Positions 53,595 through 53,698 of a stretch of DNA of 53,698 nucleotides are shown piece after piece. Both the position numbers and the translations under genes were made by a program. Origin of the DNA: an uncultured Clostridia bacterium (GTDB taxonomy: Bacteria; Bacillota; Clostridia; Christensenellales; Aristaeellaceae); NCBI GenBank assembly GCA_934636425.1, contig CAKUAV010000005.1:1-53698 (forward strand), read 5' to 3'. Under the pieces are notes generated by a model. It was given only the letters and a program-made list of their open reading frames with translations, did no database searches and had not been told where the DNA came from. Every line of letters starts with the position of its first letter. Positions within the stretch are counted from its first letter, which is position 1.

Positions 53595-53610
53595 TGTTTC
53601 ACATGAAACA
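53595..53610. promoter_or_regulatory. Near-consensus parS site
   Basis: TGTTTCACATGAAACA matches the chromosomal ParB/Spo0J site TGTTNCACGTGAAACA at all positions but one central base (A for G). Its position about 30 kb from the dnaA origin is where parS sites cluster. Confidence 0.75.
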
Positions 53611-53614
53611 TATA

Positions 53615-53661
53615 CAAAAAACCCGCCGCAAATCGCTGACTGGGCGATCTGCGGCGGGTTT
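53615..53661 (-). terminator. Terminator of the tRNA transcript
   Basis: Stem AAACCCGCCGCAAATCGC / GCGATCTGCGGCGGGTTT (one mismatch). On the minus strand it is followed by TTTTTTG. It begins immediately after the tRNA 3' end. Confidence 0.85.
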
Positions 53662-53662
53662 G

Positions 53663-53698
53663 CCCTCCCCGGCGCGATTCGAACGCGCGGCCTTTCGC
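53663..53698 (-). tRNA. tRNA gene, 3' part only (identity unknown)
   Basis: On the minus strand the window end reads a T-arm GCGCG-TTCGAAT-CGCGC with the invariant TTCGAAT loop, followed by an acceptor strand CGGGGAG and trailing bases. The anticodon lies outside the window, so the amino acid cannot be told. CCA does not appear to be encoded. Confidence 0.75.

Overview
The window looks like a chromosomal segment of a GC-rich Firmicute (class Clostridia; a gut-type, Christensenellales-like lineage is my inference from protein flavour, not a proven placement). It spans the replication origin: dnaA, dnaN and mnmE lie on the minus strand at 20.1-24.0 kb, with DnaA-box clusters on both sides of dnaA, and a near-consensus ParB site (parS) lies about 30 kb away at 53.6 kb. 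Housekeeping genes include ychF, a uridine kinase operon with an rRNA methyltransferase and a pseudouridine synthase, a divergent MreB, a MATE exporter and a cation/proton antiporter.

Most other genes suit anaerobic carbohydrate use: a GH42-like glycosidase, a GH127 beta-L-arabinofuranosidase, a GH39 glycosidase, aldose 1-epimerase, L-fucose isomerase, a DUF5107-TPR protein, and two glycyl radical enzymes whose Cys-x-Glu active sites fit the dehydratase/eliminase branch. Many catabolic genes have an adjacent regulator (TetR, two AraC, a LacI-like sensor with a C-terminal HTH, LysR), often divergent, and several promoters and operators can be read directly. A radical SAM/SPASM protein resembling anaerobic sulfatase maturases has its own promoter. 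An asparagine-synthetase homologue lacks the N-terminal cysteine nucleophile.

Layout: 0-1.3 kb end of a phosphatase gene and a tandem repeat array; 1.4-3.2 asparagine-synthetase-like gene; 3.2-5.0 repeat graveyard; 5.0-6.8 TetR/reductase pair; 7.0-10 alkaline phosphatase and YibE/F; 10-13.4 glycosidase between inverted small transposons; 13.4-19.2 glycyl radical enzyme, MreB-like, GH127; 19.6-24.4 origin region; 25-28 galM, hypothetical, ychF; 29-41 DUF5107, fucose isomerase, second glycyl radical enzyme, radical SAM; 41.5-45.8 SH3 protein, udk operon, small regulators; 45.9-53.2 GH39, phosphoesterase, MATE, antiporter, LysR; then repeats, parS and a tRNA cut by the window end.

The most striking content is non-coding. 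At least four dispersed repeat families fill the intergenic space. One (called R2 here, about 130-260 bp) is flanked by direct repeats of 13-20 bp, and in five of six readable cases the duplicated target is itself a small palindrome, so R2 appears to insert into hairpins just behind genes with unusually long target duplications. One R2 insertion supplies a new stop codon to galM and the ancestral stop can be reconstructed. A second family (R3, 160 bp, 15-bp terminal inverted repeats, 4-bp target duplications) is a classical MITE; one R3 copy sits inside an R2 copy that sits inside an R1 copy. No transposase is visible for any of them.
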